NCBI RefSeq assembly: GCF_002213425.1
Contig: NZ_NJGV01000019.1
Location: forward strand, 62,001-126,000
DNA: 64,000 bases
Direction of reading: 5' to 3'
Source of the DNA: Herbaspirillum aquaticum
Lineage (GTDB): Bacteria > Pseudomonadota > Gammaproteobacteria > Burkholderiales > Burkholderiaceae_D
How positions within the stretch are numbered: the first letter of the stretch is position 1; the number at the start of each line of letters is the position of its first letter. This document shows, one piece after another, positions 16,290 through 24,669 of the stretch. The translations under genes were made by a program, and so were the position numbers. A model generated the notes under the pieces. It was given only the letters and a program-made list of their open reading frames with translations. It was not told where the DNA came from and ran no database searches.

Positions 16290-18898
16290 TGCGACGCTCC
16301 CGGCGCATGCGGTTGCGCGGCCTCTGCCGGCAGGAACTCGGCACGGCGGGGAGCGGCCGCACAGGCCGCCTCCAGCCGGATCAGCTCCTGCGCCAGATCC
16401 TGCCCGTGCAGGTCGTAGCGCGCGGCGCAGCGTTCCTGCTGGCCGTCGCCCCAGCGCACCAGCAGCTCACCCTGCACCTGGTCCGTGCGCAGATAAGCCT
16501 GGCTGCCCTGCCCGACCATGCCGATCACGCTGCCTTGTGCATCGAGCACGTCGGCTCCCATCGGCAAGGGCGAGGCCCCGTCCCGCTGCAGGCGGATCAG
16601 CAGGGCATGTCCGGTGCGGGTCCTGAAACTGAGCTTGAGCGTCGCACCGGCATAGGGAATCACGGTGCGCTGGCTCTCCAGCAGTTCGGTCTTGTGGCTC
16701 TTGCCGCTGGCCGCCAATTCGACCACGTTGCGATGATAGGGCGAAAGCGAAGGCAACAAGGCATAACCGTGACTGTCGATCACCGCCCCCTGGCCGTTGA
16801 AGAGACGCGCACCTTCGGCCCCCTTGGCTTCGATCAATGCAAAGGTATCGCCCAGGTAGGGACCCAGCGTGATGCCACCGGCATGCACCGCGAGCGCACC
16901 GCGCACATTGCCGGCCACCTGCCAGTATTGGCGCCCGTGGGTGAGATTGAGATTGAGGTTGGCTTTGGGCAGGCGCGCGCCGAGGTTGCCGTTGATGCTG
17001 TCCTGCTGGCCACCGGGCGCATGGCTGGCCCCCACGCTGTAGCTGAGATGGCGCTCGCCGGCCAGCATGCCGGACACTTGCGTCTGATAAAGGTCCTGGT
17101 CCGCCGCCCGGACCACCGACGCACTCGCGATGGGCCGCTCGCCGCCTGCGCGCCCCAGCGGGATGGACAGCGACAGCATCAGCGAGGAGCCCGTTTGCGC
17201 CACCGCCGGCAGCCGCCCGTCCAGCTCATCGGGGCGCCGCGCCACACTGCTGACCTGCTGTCGCTGGAAAGCGAGGTTCAGACTCACGCCATTGCGCCAC
17301 AGGGTCGAATACCCGAACTGCAATTGCGTAATGCGGCTGCGGTCATGGTGGAAGGTCTGGGTCAGGCCGGAGAGATACAGCGAGCCCAGGCTCCCCAGTT
17401 GCTGGCTGAGCGAGAAATCGATGCGCGAGTGCTGCTGATAGCTGGTGGAACTGGCCAGCGAAGACCACCGGCTGCGCTGCACCTGGCGCTCGCTGATCAC
17501 GTCGGCCAGTTCGCGGTAGCCGGAAGTGGAATAGCGATAGCTGGCGAGGGAGAACTGCGTACCGGTGACATCGAAGGCCCGGGAATACGACAGGCCCACC
17601 ATCCACCCTCCGCGCGCGCTGCCACCGGTATCGGCATGCGAATAGTTGAGCGACAGGCCGAGCGAACCCAGCGTGCCGGCCAAGGTAGTGCCCAGCACCG
17701 CCGACTGGTACGCCGGAGCCACGCGCAGCCCGAGGCTGCCGGTCATGCTGTTGCTCAGTCCGCGTTGGACCAGGGCATCCACGAACGGCAAACTGCTATC
17801 GGTATCGCGGGTGCGCCCCAGCGTGACGCTGTAACGCGTGCTGCCGGGCCGCATCGACTCCGGCAGCGCCGAGTAGGGCACGCTGAAGCGCGAGCGCGTG
17901 CCATCGGCCTCGATGACGGTGACATCGAGATCGCCGTTGTAGCTGGTCGGATACAGATCGTCGATCACGAAACTGCCCGCAGCGACCGTGGTGCGGTAGA
18001 TGTCGCGTCCTTTCTGGCTGACGATGACCTGCGCGTTGCTGCGCGCACTGCCGCGAATGACGGGGGCATAGCCGCGCTGCGAATCGGGCAGCATGCGCTC
18101 GTCCGAACTCAGTTCCAGTCCCTGGTAGGCCAGTCCCGACAGCAGCTTGCCGGAGGTGTAGCTCTGGCCCACCGTCAGTTCGCTGGTCCAGCCGGGCAAG
18201 GCGCGGCGGGCATAGGTACGCACCGGATTCCAGCGAAGTCCGCTACGGCTGTCGTAGCCCAGGCTGCCTTGCTGGCGCAAACGCCACAGGCCGAGGTTGA
18301 TTCCGCTGTTGGTAAAACCGTAGACCGAACTGCTGCTGCCCTGGGCGGTATGGGCGTAATACTGGCTGATGCTGTAGTTGAGGAAACCCATGCTGTCGCC
18401 GGCATCGTAGAGTGCGGGATCGATGTAGCCACGCGCGACATGGTTGCGTTGCGCCTGGGGCAGGCTGACGTCCAGCCGCAGGCGCGAGAGATCGAACACG
18501 GCCTGTGCGCCGGGTGCCAGTTCATCGATGCGAGCGCAATCGCGCTGGCCGAGCTGCGCGACCAGGTCCTGCCGCAGGTCGAGCAAAACGGCATCCTCGG
18601 CCTTGAAGCAGGGCACCGCCCCCATCCCTTCGACCAGGTCGAAGCGCAATGCACGGCGATGGCTGAAGCTGCCATTGACAACCACATCAACGCTGTAGAT
18701 ACCGGGCTCGACATTGCCCACGCGATTGAAGCGCGACAGGCTGCCCTTGTTGATGGGCGAGGCCATCTCCAGCGACTCCAGGAACCGATAGCTGGTCTCC
18801 GGCGGGCCGGCCACGGCGACCGGCCAGGCCAGCAGCCCGGCCCCCAGCGACAGGACGGACCGGGCTACGCGCCGCAGGGGCGGGGGATGCACGCTCAC
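16286..18898 (-). CDS. Fimbrial outer-membrane usher protein (PapC/FimD family)
   Basis: 870 aa, the usual usher size. There is a signal peptide to about residue 30 and an N-terminal periplasmic domain with FLESLEMASPINKGSLSRFN. The central 24-strand pore begins near residue 150, and the usher plug region carries the motif RGYAPVIRGSARSNAQVIV followed by FVIDDLYPTSYNGDLDVTV. The C-terminal domain has DAQGSVIGMVGQGSQAYLR. It secretes and assembles pilin across the outer membrane. The start is GTG at 18898 with GAGGGG 6 nt upstream, 9 bp after the first chaperone gene. No frameshift was seen. Confidence 0.92.
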   Translation of the reverse strand: MSVHPPPLRRVARSVLSLGAGLLAWPVAVAGPPETSYRFLESLEMASPINKGSLSRFNRVGNVEPGIYSVDVVVNGSFSHRRALRFDLVEGMGAVPCFKAEDAVLLDLRQDLVAQLGQRDCARIDELAPGAQAVFDLSRLRLDVSLPQAQRNHVARGYIDPALYDAGDSMGFLNYSISQYYAHTAQGSSSSVYGFTNSGINLGLWRLRQQGSLGYDSRSGLRWNPVRTYARRALPGWTSELTVGQSYTSGKLLSGLAYQGLELSSDERMLPDSQRGYAPVIRGSARSNAQVIVSQKGRDIYRTTVAAGSFVIDDLYPTSYNGDLDVTVIEADGTRSRFSVPYSALPESMRPGSTRYSVTLGRTRDTDSSLPFVDALVQRGLSNSMTGSLGLRVAPAYQSAVLGTTLAGTLGSLGLSLNYSHADTGGSARGGWMVGLSYSRAFDVTGTQFSLASYRYSTSGYRELADVISERQVQRSRWSSLASSTSYQQHSRIDFSLSQQLGSLGSLYLSGLTQTFHHDRSRITQLQFGYSTLWRNGVSLNLAFQRQQVSSVARRPDELDGRLPAVAQTGSSLMLSLSIPLGRAGGERPIASASVVRAADQDLYQTQVSGMLAGERHLSYSVGASHAPGGQQDSINGNLGARLPKANLNLNLTHGRQYWQVAGNVRGALAVHAGGITLGPYLGDTFALIEAKGAEGARLFNGQGAVIDSHGYALLPSLSPYHRNVVELAASGKSHKTELLESQRTVIPYAGATLKLSFRTRTGHALLIRLQRDGASPLPMGADVLDAQGSVIGMVGQGSQAYLRTDQVQGELLVRWGDGQQERCAARYDLHGQDLAQELIRLEAACAAAPRRAEFLPAEAAQPHAPGASQ

Positions 18899-18907
18899 CG
18901 TAGCCCC

Positions 18908-19645
18908 TCACTGCACAGGATAGTCGCGCGGCACTTCCACACCCACATCGTTGAGCAGACGCAGCCGCATGCGCATGCCGGCGCGGTCGGCCGGCAGGTG
19001 TTCCAGCGGCCAGCGCAGTTCCTGGAAAGGCTGGATCACGGTCGTCCTGGCCAGCGTCTGCGCCTGGCCGCCCAGCACCAGGTCGGCCTGTTGCACCATC
19101 AGGTGATAGCCACTGCCGTTGCGCACCACCATGCCGGGCGTGCCATCACTGCTGTCGATGGCGAAAGAGAGCGCCTCGGGAGCGCGTGCGGCATCTGTCT
19201 CGCCGGCAAGGGCGGGGGGACGATAGAAGACTTTCATTCGGCTGCGCACAGTCAGCACCAGCTGGTTGTCGTTGACCGAATCGGCCTTGAGGGCCGGCAC
19301 CTGCAGGAAATTCAGGAAGAACAGCGACTCGCGGTCCTGCGGCAGCGGCGCGCCTGCGTAGGAGAGCCGCACCACCTGACCGCCACGCGGCTCGATGCGG
19401 AACACCGGCGGAATGACCAGGAAGGGCGAGGCCTGCCCATCGGGCCGGCCGGCGTGTCCATCATCCAGCCACAGCTGGACCAGGTTGGGATGATCGTCAG
19501 GATTGCTGAAACGCAGTGCCTGCTCACCGGCATCGGCCGGATAGATGACGCGCGTACCGAGCATGGTCACGCTGGCGCTGGCGTGCGCACCCAGCAGGAA
19601 GACCAGCAGCATGAGGAGACCTGCGCGCAAGCTTGTTCTGTTCAT
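18908..19645 (-). CDS. Periplasmic pilus chaperone (PapD-like)
   Basis: 245 aa with signal peptide MNRTSLRAGLLMLLVFLLGA ending near HASA|SVTM. Chaperone signatures are TRVIYPADAGEQALRFSNPD, VQLWLDDG, FFLNFLQVPALK and RMKVFYRPPAL (subunit-anchoring Arg and Lys). It folds and caps pilin subunits in the periplasm. The gene lies 92 bp after the pilin gene and 9 bp before the usher gene. No strong Shine-Dalgarno is seen at the ATG, and the gap to the pilin gene contains a stem-loop. Confidence 0.9.
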   Translation of the reverse strand: MNRTSLRAGLLMLLVFLLGAHASASVTMLGTRVIYPADAGEQALRFSNPDDHPNLVQLWLDDGHAGRPDGQASPFLVIPPVFRIEPRGGQVVRLSYAGAPLPQDRESLFFLNFLQVPALKADSVNDNQLVLTVRSRMKVFYRPPALAGETDAARAPEALSFAIDSSDGTPGMVVRNGSGYHLMVQQADLVLGGQAQTLARTTVIQPFQELRWPLEHLPADRAGMRMRLRLLNDVGVEVPRDYPVQ

Positions 19646-19665
19646 GGCAAAAACGGGGATGCGCC

Positions 19666-19683
19666 GCCGGGAGATATCCCGGC
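19666..19683 (-). other. Stem-loop in the pilin-chaperone gap
   Basis: GCCGGGA (19666-19672) and TCCCGGC (19677-19683) form a 7-bp GC-rich stem with a GATA loop in the 92-bp gap between the pilin stop and chaperone start. In other pilus operons such structures stabilise the pilin part of the mRNA or terminate part of the transcripts, so pilin exceeds the assembly proteins. That role here is inferred. Confidence 0.5.
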
Positions 19684-19737
19684 AGCGACAGGGGTGGGAC
19701 CAGCGGGGAAACGGAAGTCCGCGCCCGGACAGGCGCA

Positions 19738-20277
19738 TCAGAAGTAGTCGAGAGCGTACTGCACCGAACCAATCACGGAGCCGGCTTCGGCCGCGCCGCC
19801 TTCGGCGACGTAGCGCACGGCAAAGATATGCGAAGCACTGGTGCTGCCGGCGGCAACCTCCAGCCCCTCGACCGACACGGCGCTCCCTCCCACCAGACTG
19901 ATCGGATCGCCGCCCACGCTCTTGCGCAATTGCAGCGCCACGTTCTTGGCTGTGCCCAGGTTGGGAATGTTGTTGCCGCTGGTCGCCGCGCTGGCCAGGA
20001 ATTGGGTCTTGATCTTCAGCTTGTCCTTCGGTTTGTCGACGGCCGACGCCGTGCAGCCACTGACGCTGACCACGAAGGGCGTTTCGCCCGCCGAAGTGCC
20101 TGCCGCCGCCAGGTCGCCCGTCGCCACCGTGGGCAGCAGCACGACCGGATTGGCCGCGCCATCGACCATCACCTGGCAGGTCTGGCTGTTGACCTGGCCG
20201 CGGAAATTGATGGTGCTGCCCGCCGCCAGCACCAGCGACGGCGAGACCAGCAACAGGATTGCAAGATGCTTTTTCAT
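19738..20277 (-). CDS. Type 1-family fimbrial (pilin) subunit
   Basis: 179 aa. The signal peptide MKKHLAILLLVSPSLVLA is followed by AGSTINFRGQVNSQTCQV. Cys near residue 34 (SQTCQV) and Cys near 72 (SVSGCTAS) form the conserved pilin disulfide. The C-terminus VIGSVQYALDYF has the alternating hydrophobic pattern with penultimate aromatic residues recognised by chaperone and usher. It is likely the major shaft subunit and the first gene of the leftward operon pilin-chaperone-usher-chaperone-EAL-RR-kinase. The ATG has GGGGG 5 nt upstream. Confidence 0.9.
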   Translation of the reverse strand: MKKHLAILLLVSPSLVLAAGSTINFRGQVNSQTCQVMVDGAANPVVLLPTVATGDLAAAGTSAGETPFVVSVSGCTASAVDKPKDKLKIKTQFLASAATSGNNIPNLGTAKNVALQLRKSVGGDPISLVGGSAVSVEGLEVAAGSTSASHIFAVRYVAEGGAAEAGSVIGSVQYALDYF

Positions 20278-20592
20278 TTTTACCCCCAAGGAGAATTCGG
20301 TCGATCCACGAAGAATGCCGACGCCAACCGATACGTCCGGCACCAGGTGAATCATAGGCAGACCGGCCATCCAGCAGAATCGGCCACCCCCCAAAGCAGC
20401 GGTTGGCAATCCCTGATTCGCACATGGGCCAAATCCCAAACACGGGCACCGCAGCCCAATGGGATTTGGCCCATGCGCATTGCGGCAGCGGCCCATGTTG
20501 CGCACAGGCGTGCTGCGCGAACATGCAGGGCTTTCCCTTCCTGCCGGAGTTGTTCCTTGTCTGCTCGCCCGCCCGATCACGCCAGGCCAGGC
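20278..20592. other. Divergent promoter region between pilin and adhesin genes
   Basis: 315 bp without a gene. It must hold the promoters of the pilin operon (leftward) and the adhesin gene (rightward). Its central feature is the long inverted repeat at 20423-20475. Confidence 0.55.
20423..20475. promoter_or_regulatory. Perfect 16-bp inverted repeat in the pilin/adhesin promoter
   Basis: CATGGGCCAAATCCCA (20423-20438) recurs as its exact reverse complement at 20460-20475, separated by 21 bp that contain a further GGGC/GCCC pair (20444-20447/20454-20457). There is no T-run on either side, so it does not look like a terminator. It could be a cooperative binding site for a dimeric regulator (half-site centres 37 bp apart) or an RNA hairpin in the adhesin leader. 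Its role is unknown. Confidence 0.6.
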
Positions 20593-21990
20593 GTGCCTGT
20601 CCCCTGGGCCCTGCCACGCCCTTTGCGCCTGCTCTTTGCGATGCTGGCGTTGTGCCTGCTGTCGCTTCCTGCGGCGGCCATCTGCAAGCGCAACAATCGC
20701 ATCGACTATCCCTTCACGCCCTTGAGCGATGGCGGTTCGGCCCAGTTCTGGTTCGGCCGCATCAATCTCGCCAGCACCGCGTTGCAGCCGGCCGGCACGC
20801 TCCTGGGCAGTACGGTGGCCACGGCCGCCGAGGCCTCCGGCATCAGCGGCGATACGCTGCTGTGGACGTGTGACCTGGCCGATGCCGGGCAGGTCTCCGA
20901 AGTGTTTTCCACCAATGGCGATGACCGCGTCGGCGGCTTTGCCGAGATCGGCACCCAGGACGGATTGCCGGGTTTCTACCGCACCTGGTTTCCCGGTGTG
21001 GCGATCCGGCTCACGCATTTGCGCTCAGGGAAGGTGTTTTCGCGCTATTACCAGTCCGCCCGCCTGGAGAACTATGACGTCGATGAAGCCCGCAAGAAGA
21101 TCCTGATCCGCGCCAAGCATCTCAGTCCGGTCAAGGCCGAGATCGCCCGTGTCTCCGATCTCAGTCCCGGGACAGGCACCAGCAACTGGTGCGGCGACCG
21201 CCCGGACAACCGGCTGCAGGCTGCCGTTCCCTACCGCTGCCTGCAGCCCAATGGCTACCTGATGCTGCGGGGGCCAGGCTACAACCGCGCCAGCGGCGAC
21301 ATGGATGATGATGGTGAAGACCACGCGACGCGCTTCCTCTTCTTCGGTGCCGCCAACGGTATCGCCTTCGGCATGCGCCAGGCGGCCAGCCTGAGCGTGC
21401 TGCCATCATGCGTGGTACAGAACGTGACACCGGAAGTGGTTTTTCCGACGATCTCGGAAGAAGAACTCAAACAGGGCGAAACACGGCAGGTGGAGTTCAC
21501 GCTGGCCTTTCGCTGTGACGAGGGCGTCAATACCCGCCCGCCGTCCACCGCCGGCACTGACGACAACCAGACCGCCTTTGGCATCCAGGTATCAGCAGGC
21601 GCACTGGCGGCGGCGCGGCAGCTGGGGTATGTGAACCAGGACCAGGGCGTACGGTACCTGCTCTCGGACAATTACGGCCTTGATCCTTCGCTGGCCAAGG
21701 GCGTGGGCATCAGCCTGAGCGACAGCGACAGCCAGCAGCCGATGCAATTCCTCAGCTCGCCGCTGGCCGGCCAAGGGATGTCCAGACCGCTGCCTGCGGG
21801 TCGCAACGCCGGCTGGTATCGGCTCGACACCAGCAATGCATCACGCTGCCTGCCGCCAGCACCGGCTGCGCCCGCGTATCAGTTCACGGTGGAAAAGCGA
21901 TTGACCGCCACGCTGCAGAAGCTGCCGGGAAAGACGGTGGCACCGGGACGGGTGTTCGCGACCGCCTATGTGATCGTCAAGGTGCAGTGA
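20593..21990 (+). CDS. Putative pilus tip adhesin (two-domain fimbrial protein)
   Basis: About 465 aa. A hydrophobic signal segment (LRLLFAMLALCLLSLPAAA) precedes the mature start ICKRNNRIDYPF. Residues about 30-265 form an unrecognised N-terminal domain with several Cys (ICKR, WTCDL, NWCGDR, PYRCLQ). Residues about 280-465 look like a pilin domain (VLPSCVVQ, FTLAFRCDEG, SRCLPP, then the final strand GRVFATAYVIVKVQ), which is the donor-strand type C-terminus. This is the architecture of chaperone-usher tip adhesins, and the gene is divergent from a complete pilus operon lacking another adhesin. GTG at 20593 is the preferred start because it gives a signal peptide of normal length; the ATG at 20641 would make it too short. 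The receptor is unknown. Confidence 0.72.
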   Translation: MPVPWALPRPLRLLFAMLALCLLSLPAAAICKRNNRIDYPFTPLSDGGSAQFWFGRINLASTALQPAGTLLGSTVATAAEASGISGDTLLWTCDLADAGQVSEVFSTNGDDRVGGFAEIGTQDGLPGFYRTWFPGVAIRLTHLRSGKVFSRYYQSARLENYDVDEARKKILIRAKHLSPVKAEIARVSDLSPGTGTSNWCGDRPDNRLQAAVPYRCLQPNGYLMLRGPGYNRASGDMDDDGEDHATRFLFFGAANGIAFGMRQAASLSVLPSCVVQNVTPEVVFPTISEEELKQGETRQVEFTLAFRCDEGVNTRPPSTAGTDDNQTAFGIQVSAGALAAARQLGYVNQDQGVRYLLSDNYGLDPSLAKGVGISLSDSDSQQPMQFLSSPLAGQGMSRPLPAGRNAGWYRLDTSNASRCLPPAPAAPAYQFTVEKRLTATLQKLPGKTVAPGRVFATAYVIVKVQ

Positions 21991-22165
21991 GGTGCGCGGC
22001 CGGTGCGAACACGGAAGCAGATTGGCTTGGCATCAATACGACCTCACCGGCATGGGGTGCATATGCTTATGAGAAATCATTTCTTGGCGCACCCTGCCCA
22101 CTCGCGCTAGCGTCTCGGATGCGACAGTGTTCCCGCATCCCATCCACGAGAAGAAGAGAGACGAC

Positions 22166-23455
22166 ATGCCAGACAATCCGCAATGGAAATTCGAAACCAT
22201 CTCCGTCCACGGCGGCTATGATCCCGACCCGACCACGCGCGCTGTGGCCGTGCCGATCTACCAGACCGTGGCCTTCGCCTTCGACGATACCCAGCACGGA
22301 GCCGACCTGTTCGACCTGAAGGTCCAGGGCAACATCTATTCGCGCATCATGAACCCGACCCAGGACGTGCTGGAAAAGCGCCTGGCCGCGCTCGAAGGCG
22401 GTATCGCCGCGCTCGCCCTGGCCTCGGGGCAAGCCGCCGTGACCTACGCGATCCAGACCATTGCCGAAGCGGGCGACAACATCGTCTCGGCCTCTACCCT
22501 GTATGGCGGCACCTACAACCTCTTCGCCCATACGCTGCCGCAGTTCGGCATCCAGACCCGCTTCGCCGATCCGCGCCAGCCGGAGTCCTTTGCACCGCTG
22601 ATCGATGAGCGCACCAAGGCCATCTTCATCGAGTCCATCGGCAACCCGCTGGGCAACGTCACCGACATCGCCGCCGTAGCCGAAATCGCCCATCGCCATG
22701 GCGTCCCGCTGATCGTCGACAACACCGTGGCCACGCCTTACCTGCTGCGTCCCTTCGAACACGGCGCCGACATCGTCGTGCATTCGCTGACCAAGTATCT
22801 CGGCGGCCATGGCACGACCCTGGGCGGGGCCATCGTCGATTCGGGCAAGTTCCCCTGGGCCAAGCACAAGGAACGCTTCAAGCGCCTCAACGAACCGGAT
22901 GTCAGCTATCACGGCGTGGTCTATACCGAAGCGCTGGGCGAGGCTGCCTATATCGGACGCGCGCGCGTGGTCCCGCTGCGCAACACCGGCGCGGCGCTCT
23001 CCCCGTTCAATGCCTTCCAGATCCTGCAGGGCATCGAAACCCTGTCCCTGCGACTGGACCGCATCACCGCCAATGCGCTGGCCGTGGCGCAATACCTGAA
23101 GCGCCATCCGAAAGTGCGCTGGGTCAACTATGCGGGGCTGGAAGATCATCCCGACCATGCGCTGGCGCAAAAGTATTTCAAGGGCCGCGCCTCGGGCGTG
23201 CTGACTTTCGGCGTGGCCAATGGCCGCGACGGCGGTGCGCGCTTCCAGGATGCGCTGCAACTGTTCACGCGGCTGGTCAACATCGGTGACGCCAAGTCGC
23301 TGGCCACGCATCCCGCTTCCACCACGCATCGCCAGTTGTCGCCGGCCGAACTGGAGAAGGCGGGCGTGACGGAAGATACCGTGCGCCTGTCCATCGGCAT
23401 CGAGCATATCGATGACCTGCTGGCCGACCTGGAACAGGCATTGCAGTCGGCGTGA
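22166..23455 (+). CDS. metY: O-acetylhomoserine (thiol)-lyase / O-acetylhomoserine sulfhydrylase
   Basis: 429 aa PLP enzyme of the Cys/Met metabolism family. It uses sulfide and O-acetylhomoserine to make homocysteine. It shows [20 protein letters not shown] at the N-terminus and the cofactor region [17 protein letters not shown] with the Schiff-base Lys. The substrate region NRDGG and the C-terminal [12 protein letters not shown] box are typical of MetY. The ATG at 22166 has GAGAG upstream; the frame extension to 22127 has no good site. It is a single gene followed by a strong terminator and convergent with a sulfonate-type operon, consistent with sulfur assimilation. Confidence 0.92.
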   Translation: MPDNPQWKFETISVHGGYDPDPTTRAVAVPIYQTVAFAFDDTQHGADLFDLKVQGNIYSRIMNPTQDVLEKRLAALEGGIAALALASGQAAVTYAIQTIAEAGDNIVSASTLYGGTYNLFAHTLPQFGIQTRFADPRQPESFAPLIDERTKAIFIESIGNPLGNVTDIAAVAEIAHRHGVPLIVDNTVATPYLLRPFEHGADIVVHSLTKYLGGHGTTLGGAIVDSGKFPWAKHKERFKRLNEPDVSYHGVVYTEALGEAAYIGRARVVPLRNTGAALSPFNAFQILQGIETLSLRLDRITANALAVAQYLKRHPKVRWVNYAGLEDHPDHALAQKYFKGRASGVLTFGVANGRDGGARFQDALQLFTRLVNIGDAKSLATHPASTTHRQLSPAELEKAGVTEDTVRLSIGIEHIDDLLADLEQALQSA

Positions 23456-23473
23456 CCTGATCGCCTCCCCAAA

Positions 23474-23501
23474 AAAATGGCTCCGCATGCGGAGCCATTT
23501 T
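23474..23501. terminator. Bidirectional rho-independent terminator
   Basis: A perfect 28-bp palindrome (AAAATGGCTCCGCA and its complement) with flanking A and T runs lies 18 bp after the metY stop and 20 bp from the convergent monooxygenase stop. It can terminate both. Confidence 0.88.
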
Positions 23502-23521
23502 CGTATCAGGCAGTGGATAAA

Positions 23522-24628
23522 TCAGGCGGCCTGCTTTTGTGCTGTCCGTTGCTGCAAGCGTTGCGCCACCAGTTCACGTGTGCGCGGGATCAGTTCGCGG
23601 CCATAGTCGATGGCATCTTCCAGCGGATCGAAGCCACGGATGAGGAAAGTAGTCACGCCCAGATCGTAGTAATCCAGCAGTGCCTCGGCCACCTGTTCGG
23701 GCGTACCGACCAGCGCGGTGGAGTTGTAGCGCGCACCGGTCTCCTTGGCAATGGCCGTCCACAGGCGCTTGTCGACACGGTCGCCCTTCTCGGCCGCAGC
23801 CAGCAAGCGGCGCGCACCTTCGCTCTCCTGCGGTCCGGTGTAGGCCGGATGGCGCGTGCCATTGCCCGAGCGCAGGCGGCGCGTTTCATCGAGGATGCGT
23901 TCGGCACGCGCCCAGGCCTGCTCTTCAGTAGCTGCCAGGATGGGGCGGAAGGACACTGAGAAGCTGATTTCACGTCCATGCCGTGCTGCCTCGGCGCGCA
24001 CGCGTCCGGTCAGCTCGCGCACCTGCTCAAGCGATTCACCCCAGAGTGCGTAGACATCGGCATGACGGCCGGCCACCGGAATGGCAGCCTCGGAGGCTCC
24101 ACCGAAGAAGATCGGGAGTTGCGGCTGCTGCAGCGGCTTGACTTCAGAGTACGCCTGCTCGAAACGGTAGTGCGCGCCCTGGTGATCGAAGGGCTTGTCG
24201 GCAGTCCACACCTGGCGCAGGATCTGCAGGTATTCATCGGTACGGGCATAGCGCTGGTCGTGATCGAGATAGTCGCCATCACGGCGCTGTTCGATGTCGG
24301 AGCCGCCCGAGATGATGTGCACGCCCAGCCGGCCACCGCTGAAATGATCCAGCGTCGCCAGCTGGCGGGCCGCCAGCGTGGGCGCCACGAAGCCGGGGCG
24401 ATGCGCCAGCATCAGCTGGATGCGCCGGGTGGCGGCAGCCACTTGCGCGATGGTGAGGATGGCATCCGGGCCGTTGGAGTGGTACGGCACCAGTATCCGG
24501 TCGAAGCCGGCCTCTTCGTGCGCGCGTGCAAAGCGCAGCAGGTAGTCGGTATCGATGGCCGGCCCGACCGAGGGGTGGATCTCGGAGTTCTTGTGGGTGG
24601 TGACCATGCCGATGAAATTGATGCTCAT
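23522..24628 (-). CDS. SsuD-like FMNH2-dependent alkanesulfonate-type monooxygenase (LLM class)
   Basis: 368 aa of the bacterial luciferase-like family. The SsuD-type start (MSINFIGMVTTHKNSEIHP), the LAHRPGFVAPTLAARQLATL segment, GRLGVHIISGGSD and a C-terminal GFDPLEDAIDYGRELIP are visible. Enzymes of this group release sulfite from alkanesulfonates with reduced flavin; related ones act on dimethylsulfone or other organosulfur compounds, so the exact substrate is open. The ATG at 24628 has AGGAGA 7 nt upstream. It is the last gene of an operon with a binding protein, ATPase and permease. No flavin reductase (ssuE) is present nearby. Confidence 0.85.
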   Translation of the reverse strand: MSINFIGMVTTHKNSEIHPSVGPAIDTDYLLRFARAHEEAGFDRILVPYHSNGPDAILTIAQVAAATRRIQLMLAHRPGFVAPTLAARQLATLDHFSGGRLGVHIISGGSDIEQRRDGDYLDHDQRYARTDEYLQILRQVWTADKPFDHQGAHYRFEQAYSEVKPLQQPQLPIFFGGASEAAIPVAGRHADVYALWGESLEQVRELTGRVRAEAARHGREISFSVSFRPILAATEEQAWARAERILDETRRLRSGNGTRHPAYTGPQESEGARRLLAAAEKGDRVDKRLWTAIAKETGARYNSTALVGTPEQVAEALLDYYDLGVTTFLIRGFDPLEDAIDYGRELIPRTRELVAQRLQQRTAQKQAA

Positions 24629-24669
24629 GCTTGCTCTCCTGAGGGCCTGCAAGGCAGGCGGTAAATGAG

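Noticed and set aside
16259..19747. A 1162-codon open frame on the plus strand
   Set aside because: It is antisense to the usher and chaperone genes, whose family motifs are continuous on the minus strand; its own translation is low-complexity His/Gln/Ala/Arg-rich, typical of shadows in GC-rich DNA.
20423..20475. Fim-type invertible promoter
   Set aside because: The spacer is only 21 bp and no tyrosine recombinase gene is nearby.
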